DNA of 10,941 bases, from assembly GCF_000988165.1 (NCBI RefSeq), contig NW_020169407.1, forward strand, positions 1 to 10,941, in the 5' to 3' direction. Numbering within the stretch: position 1 is the stretch's first letter; every line of letters starts with the position of its first letter. This stretch comes from Vairimorpha ceranae. Lineage: Eukaryota > Microsporidia > Nosematidae. Position numbers and translations under genes: made by a program. A model generated the notes under the pieces. It was given only the letters and a program-made list of their open reading frames with translations, did not search any database and was not told where the DNA came from. Positions 7,389 to 10,941 of this stretch are shown here, piece by piece.

Positions 7389-8215
7389 TTAATCTATTTT
7401 CGCCACTTTTTTTAAAATCAGTTTTTCCTTAAACCAAACAGCTTTTGTTTGCATTTATATTATCGTGAATGCCAAGCGCTTTCAAAACCAATAAAATTTT
7501 GCCTTTTTTTGAATTAAAAATAAGCCCCAATAACCCTATATCTTTTTTACTTTCAAGAAAAGTTAACAGAGGAGTATTTTTCATAGAATAAGCAAAGCTG
7601 TTCATTTTATACTAACAATTTGTAAATTAATTGTTCGCTAGAACAAAAATGGCTCAAACTATAATTTTGTCTTTGCCCTATTTATATTTACTATATAAGT
7701 TTACATCTTTGTTTTAATTGTTACTAATAATATAAAAATCATCTAGATCATCTAAAGTAAACTTTTTTTATTAACAATTTACTTAATTTTACTGACAGGT
7801 CCATAAAATTTTATCTAAAGCAAAATTAACCCTTTTACATTTCTGTATTTTTTTTAAACTTAACTTTGCCTCATTCTTTTATAATAGGATTACTATCCTC
7901 TTAAATCGCTCTTAAGTTGTAGATTTTGATACAAAAATATATAAAGCAGATTTAATTTTAGGAATAACAATAGCCTTAGTAGAACCTATACTTTGGACTT
8001 TCAAATATCTTATAAACAATGGGGCTTTTTGATTTTTGTTGTATTAATAGTTTTAATTACATTTTTTAAGGTAGATTTTTTTTAATAAAAGTCTTGCTTC
8101 TGCCCAACATTACACTAATTTGCTTAATATGTTTGCCTAATAAAACATAAGCTTAAATTTGTTTTTCTTCATACAAACTTAAAGAATTTTCTTTGCTTAT
8201 GTGGTATTCAACACA
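7380..8215 (-). pseudogene. Tc1/mariner transposase pseudogene, N-terminal part
   Basis: The minus strand reads, with interruptions, as a mariner transposase. The helix-turn-helix is at about 8090-8190 (LSLYEEKQI, then IKQISVMLGRSKTFIKKNL). Next is a KRVNFA block near 7830. The first catalytic block, normally SDEKKFNLDGPDGF, is present as KKFTLDDLDDF, with the two residues before KKF both turned into TAA (7768-7773), so the first catalytic Asp is lost. A stretch at 7429-7605 (KMNSFAY, then PLLTFLES) matches the region before the second Asp, and AVWFKEKLI near 7420-7440 matches the part after it. The sequence stops being mariner-like at about 7380, where WPA-L is expected. The start is taken as the ATG at 8215, one frame off from the helix-turn-helix. 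AAAATTTTT lies just upstream. Confidence 0.75.
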
Positions 8216-8406
8216 TTTTTTTAAAAATTTTCTCTAAAAATATAAATAAATTTTGTTATTAATAAAAAAATTGAAAAGAAGGGACACAAAAATAAAAAAT
8301 GAAACAAGGAGAAGCTCAGTATAACAAAAGGAACACCAGCAACGATTATTATGACACAAAGATGCCTTATAAGTCTAGTGATAATAAAATAGTTAGTAAT
8401 AGAAGA

Positions 8407-8559
8407 TTATTTATTTGTTTTAAGAATTTAACAATTAAAGACTCATGATGTATAATCAATCTGAAAAAATTGTGGGTGCTTAAATAAATCTGATGAACTG
8501 AAGTTTCTTCAATAAAAATCAACCAATAAACAAATAAATTATTATGTTATTTATTTGTT
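8407..8559. repeat. 13-bp direct repeats flanking a 127-bp segment
   Basis: TTATTTATTTGTT occurs at 8407-8419 and 8547-8559. Both copies read LFIC in the frames of the first and second pieces of the pseudogene, so the two pieces are continuous across one copy. The segment between (8420-8546) has no coding continuity with either side and ends A-rich. This suggests an insertion with target duplication, or a local duplication. Confidence 0.5.
8529..8559. repeat. 11-bp inverted repeat (hairpin)
   Basis: AACAAATAAAT at 8529-8539 is perfectly complementary to 8549-8559, with a 9-base loop. Its right arm overlaps a second hairpin, TTGTTCT/AGAACAA at 8555-8561 and 8567-8573, so the two could not form together. 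Its position at the end of the 127-bp segment may matter more than any RNA role. Confidence 0.4.
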
Positions 8560-9301
8560 CTTATATAGAACAACACTTAAGATTTGAACACCTTACCTAC
8601 CAGAGGTTACAAAATGACATATTTAGTTTATTTGGTTTCATCGCAAACAATAATTTTTTTATAAAATATATAATTTAAAAAATCTTGAATAATATTGGTT
8701 TAAATAAAGATGTTTGCAACATATCTGAAGCTTAAAATATAAATAAGAAAAAATTGTAAAGAAGAATGGAATCAAATAAACATTTTAAAAAAATTTTTTA
8801 ACTTTGATAATCTAATTGAAAATTACCTAAAATTCAATTCCTTGCCAGCTATTTCCGGCATTATAGAATAAATAACAAAATTAAAAAATAATTATGTCGA
8901 GGGACAATAATATTTCATTTTATTTTATAAATTTTTACTAATTTTCTGACTCGTGCAGGATGAAAGCAAAATGAATAAAAATTTTATTGAAAAAGAAAAG
9001 AAAAGGTTATGATAACTTTTTGAAACAATTACATGTTTACAAGATGGTCTTAAAGATATAAAATATATTAGGATAATTAATTTTATAATACACCATATAA
9101 TTGTTTTTTTGTTATAATTCAACTGTTGTTAAAATGCTTACTACATTTAGTAACTTACTGATTTAATTTTATTAAACTTTATAATTTAAGTTAAAATACT
9201 TAAATTAATTTATAAAATCCGAACTAAGTTTGTTTCAATTTAAACAAAAGTTTGTTTGTTGTTTTTAAAATTTATAATTTTTAAAAGCATAAATAAAAAA
9301 T

Positions 9302-10941
9302 ATGAACATAGGAAAAAGTCACCTGACACAAGTCAATTTTGATAAACTATGGAACTCAATACAACATGAACTTACATTATTATATAACAATAAAAAATGC
9401 AGTGCTTTAATAATTTACAATAATATTTATATTGTTTGTACTTCAACATCCCATAAATATGTTGAAGATTTATATTGGAAAATAGGAGATTTTTTGTATG
9501 AAATATTAAAGAACAATATGCATAATGTTTTCAATAATGAAAATTGGATCAATGAATATATTGTCTTTTATGAAAAGTACTTGATGTTTGTAAACAGCAT
9601 TAATGACCTAGCTGATTATTTAAATCAATATATTACGACCAAATCTATATATCATTTTGCTTTTCTGCTGTGGGAAAAGATTATACTACAAAACTGTTTT
9701 AAATATAAAAAAGTAAATCTAGGAGAATATTTAGTGTTTCATGAAAATATAGATGAAGTTGAAATATGCCTACGAAGTCTTAAACATATTCTAGTTGATC
9801 CTTCTATCCCATTACTATATTACACTGAAAGATATGAAAAATTTGCTTTATCTTATGTCATTGATAAATGTACACAATTTGTAAATGCATTAAAAAAAGA
9901 AGATGTTACAGAATACATTAGATCAATACATCATTTTATAAAAAATGAAAAGAAACGAAGGACAAAAGTATTTTTATTAGAATCCTGGAATAAACATGAT
10001 TTAATAGTCGAAGATATACTTGTTGTCCAAAAAAAGAAATGGATAAAAAATGAGATATATAAAAAATTAATGCAACATACATTGCCTGTGGAAATATTAG
10101 ATACAATAAGAAATAGCATGTCAGAAGATCAAAAATGTACTAAAGTAAAAGATGTAGAGCTGTGTACTGAGGAAACAAATGGAAAATATAAACAAGAGTA
10201 TAAAAACACTGTTATAAATGATTCTAAAAAAGATTATAAAAATTACTACAAGAATAGAAGTAATGGCACTATCTGTAAAAATGTTAATTTACCACACATT
10301 CCTTTAAATGATTTTTATGTCTTATTTTCTAGTAACTTTCCTAATCTCTATACATGGACAACTCAAGCTTTAAATGATGTAGCATATTTGACTAAAAAAT
10401 TATCAATTGTTGGTTATGGAAAAGATATATTAGATGAAGTATTGACTAAATACTTAAATACACAGTTACTTACTTTCAAACATTTGCTTGATAAGAAAAT
10501 AGAAACATTGTACATATTTCTTATATTATTTACCCATGTTGTAAAAATAGGGTTTAATAATCTTAAGAGTGCAAATGATACATTAATAAGAAAATTAAAA
10601 GATGCCTATAATTCTCTTACACCTTCATTAAGTGACCGATTGATAACATTTAGTGATCTGATAGCATTAGGAAATTGTGTTATAGAAAATAAGCATTGTA
10701 CATTTAAAAAAGCGTTTATTGATTTTTACACAAAGAATGATATTTGTAACTTGAATGAAGAGGAAGATATAAACTACTTAGATGACAATGAATCAACTAG
10801 TGATTCTGAAAACACAAACCAGACTGATTACAATCACAATGATCTTCTATTATTTGTAGAGCCAGAAGATTTATCTTCGTTAGAAGACTGTTATGTTAAA
10901 GATACTGTTTATACACAAAAAAGGAATACAAGCCTTCCTGA
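9302..10941 (+). CDS. Cullin-like ubiquitin-ligase scaffold (partial, runs off right edge)
   Basis: Cullins are the scaffolds of cullin-RING ubiquitin ligases: the N-terminal helical repeats bind the substrate adaptor and the C-terminal domain binds the RING protein. This frame is open for 546 codons to the edge. Residues 13-70 (FDKLWNSIQHEL, then IIYNNIYIVC, then EDLYWKIGDFL) match the start of cullin repeat 1, and FVNSINDLADYLNQYI (97-111) matches the conserved segment that follows. Residues 140-270 keep the repeat pattern, including RYEKFAL, DVTEYIRSIHHFI, NEKKRR and LPVEILD. A Lys/Asn-rich insert spans about 275-330. Residues 330-480 are helical but poorly matched to known cullins, and 485-530 is an acidic tract (NEEEDINYLDDNESTSDSE). 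The neddylation site would lie outside the window. The start is the first ATG after an in-frame TAA at 9290-9292. No C-run precedes it. A distant relative such as APC2 is possible. Confidence 0.7.
   Translation, partial: MNIGKSHLTQVNFDKLWNSIQHELTLLYNNKKCSALIIYNNIYIVCTSTSHKYVEDLYWKIGDFLYEILKNNMHNVFNNENWINEYIVFYEKYLMFVNSINDLADYLNQYITTKSIYHFAFLLWEKIILQNCFKYKKVNLGEYLVFHENIDEVEICLRSLKHILVDPSIPLLYYTERYEKFALSYVIDKCTQFVNALKKEDVTEYIRSIHHFIKNEKKRRTKVFLLESWNKHDLIVEDILVVQKKKWIKNEIYKKLMQHTLPVEILDTIRNSMSEDQKCTKVKDVELCTEETNGKYKQEYKNTVINDSKKDYKNYYKNRSNGTICKNVNLPHIPLNDFYVLFSSNFPNLYTWTTQALNDVAYLTKKLSIVGYGKDILDEVLTKYLNTQLLTFKHLLDKKIETLYIFLILFTHVVKIGFNNLKSANDTLIRKLKDAYNSLTPSLSDRLITFSDLIALGNCVIENKHCTFKKAFIDFYTKNDICNLNEEEDINYLDDNESTSDSENTNQTDYNHNDLLLFVEPEDLSSLEDCYVKDTVYTQKRNTSLP

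Larger units (their letters stand above)
5671..8215 (-). mobile_element. Dead Tc1/mariner element, split by a MULE insertion
   Basis: The coordinates cover the recognisable transposase relic in its two parts plus the MULE between them. Without the 5903-7379 insert and one duplicated copy, about 1,060 bp remain, or about 350 codons, which is the usual Tc1/mariner transposase length. Terminal repeats and the TA target duplication were not found in the roughly 100 bp outside either end, so the true borders lie somewhat outside these positions. Confidence 0.75.
8299..9117 (+). pseudogene. Decayed gene of unknown function
   Basis: A 49-codon frame starts at 8299 (MKQGEAQYNK) and ends at 8448. It continues in another frame from 8547 (SYIEQHLRFEHLTYQRLQND, then FSLFGFIANNN), with TAA codons interrupting after IKYII, ISEA and KKKL. 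A third frame (NFDNLIENYLKFNSLPAISGIIE from about 8800) follows, then FIEKEKKRL and LKDIKYIRIIN to a stop near 9117. The composition is protein-like (mixed Gln, His, Arg, Glu, Gly) and unlike AT spacer. I do not recognise the family. GGG lies 15 bases before the ATG, resembling the GGG-like microsporidian start motif. The first frame break is explained by a 127-bp segment between 13-bp direct repeats. A very divergent gene with introns is an alternative, but no splice motif is visible. Confidence 0.5.

Noticed and set aside
5957..7531. ATTGGGACTT near 5957 and its approximate complement at 7525-7531 as MULE terminal repeats
   Set aside because: The right copy lies well inside mariner coding sequence (the N-terminal part), so it cannot be a MULE end, and the match is imperfect with no flanking duplication.
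8446..8511. Hammerhead-like or C/D-box-like motifs (CTGATGA followed by CTGAAG, with a TGAAG/CTTCA hairpin)
   Set aside because: The hammerhead GAAA strand is missing. For a C/D box RNA there is no room for a guide between the boxes.
8580..8625. tRNA-like GTTCAAATC on the minus strand
   Set aside because: The T-arm does not pair and no D-arm, anticodon arm or acceptor stem can be built. The stretch reads as coding in the decayed gene on the plus strand.
8925..9122. Minus-strand 65-codon frame
   Set aside because: It is antisense to the decayed plus-strand gene and hydrophobic by base composition. Its ATG has no C-run or other start signal.
9931..10119. Minus-strand 62-codon frame
   Set aside because: It is antisense to the cullin-like gene, and its Phe/Ser/Ile-rich composition is typical of the complement of AT-rich coding DNA.

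Overview
The window looks like nuclear DNA of a microsporidian, or a very close relative. It is extremely AT-rich (about a fifth to a quarter G+C by eye). The genes are single uninterrupted reading frames. Two of the genes and two of the transposase relics carry, or appear to carry, a C-run a few bases before the ATG, a start signal described for microsporidia. Coding density is low and dead DNA transposons are frequent, which fits the larger, transposon-rich microsporidian genomes rather than the compact ones. I cannot name the genus.

Layout from left to right. The tail of an unknown plus-strand gene ends at 146. An AT-rich spacer leads to a decayed hAT-type DNA transposon at 664-2185, on the minus strand, with perfect 11-bp terminal inverted repeats. 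About 105 bp further on is the stop of the only complete intact long gene, a minus-strand 527-codon orphan at 2291-3874 with an acidic N-terminal half and a helical C-terminal half. A spacer of about 1.8 kb (3875-5670) follows, with no convincing gene.

The most interesting structure is at 5671-8215. A dead Tc1/mariner transposase gene (minus strand) has been split in two by a dead MULE-type (Mutator-like, FLYWCH zinc finger) transposon on the plus strand. The mariner N-terminal part lies right of the MULE and the C-terminal part lies left. The two parts add up to about 350 codons, the normal family length, and both breakpoints fall at the same place in the protein, with a degraded 9-bp target duplication.

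From 8299 to about 9117 is a third kind of relic, a dead plus-strand gene of unknown function. Its frame is broken by stops and by a 127-bp segment flanked by 13-bp direct repeats. At 9302 an intact plus-strand gene begins and runs off the right edge. Its N-terminal half reads as a cullin, the scaffold of ubiquitin ligases.

There is no operon-like logic here. The window is a gene-poor, transposon-invaded stretch with at most three live genes: the left-edge tail, the 527-codon orphan and the cullin-like gene. No tRNA, rRNA, CRISPR or intron was recognised.
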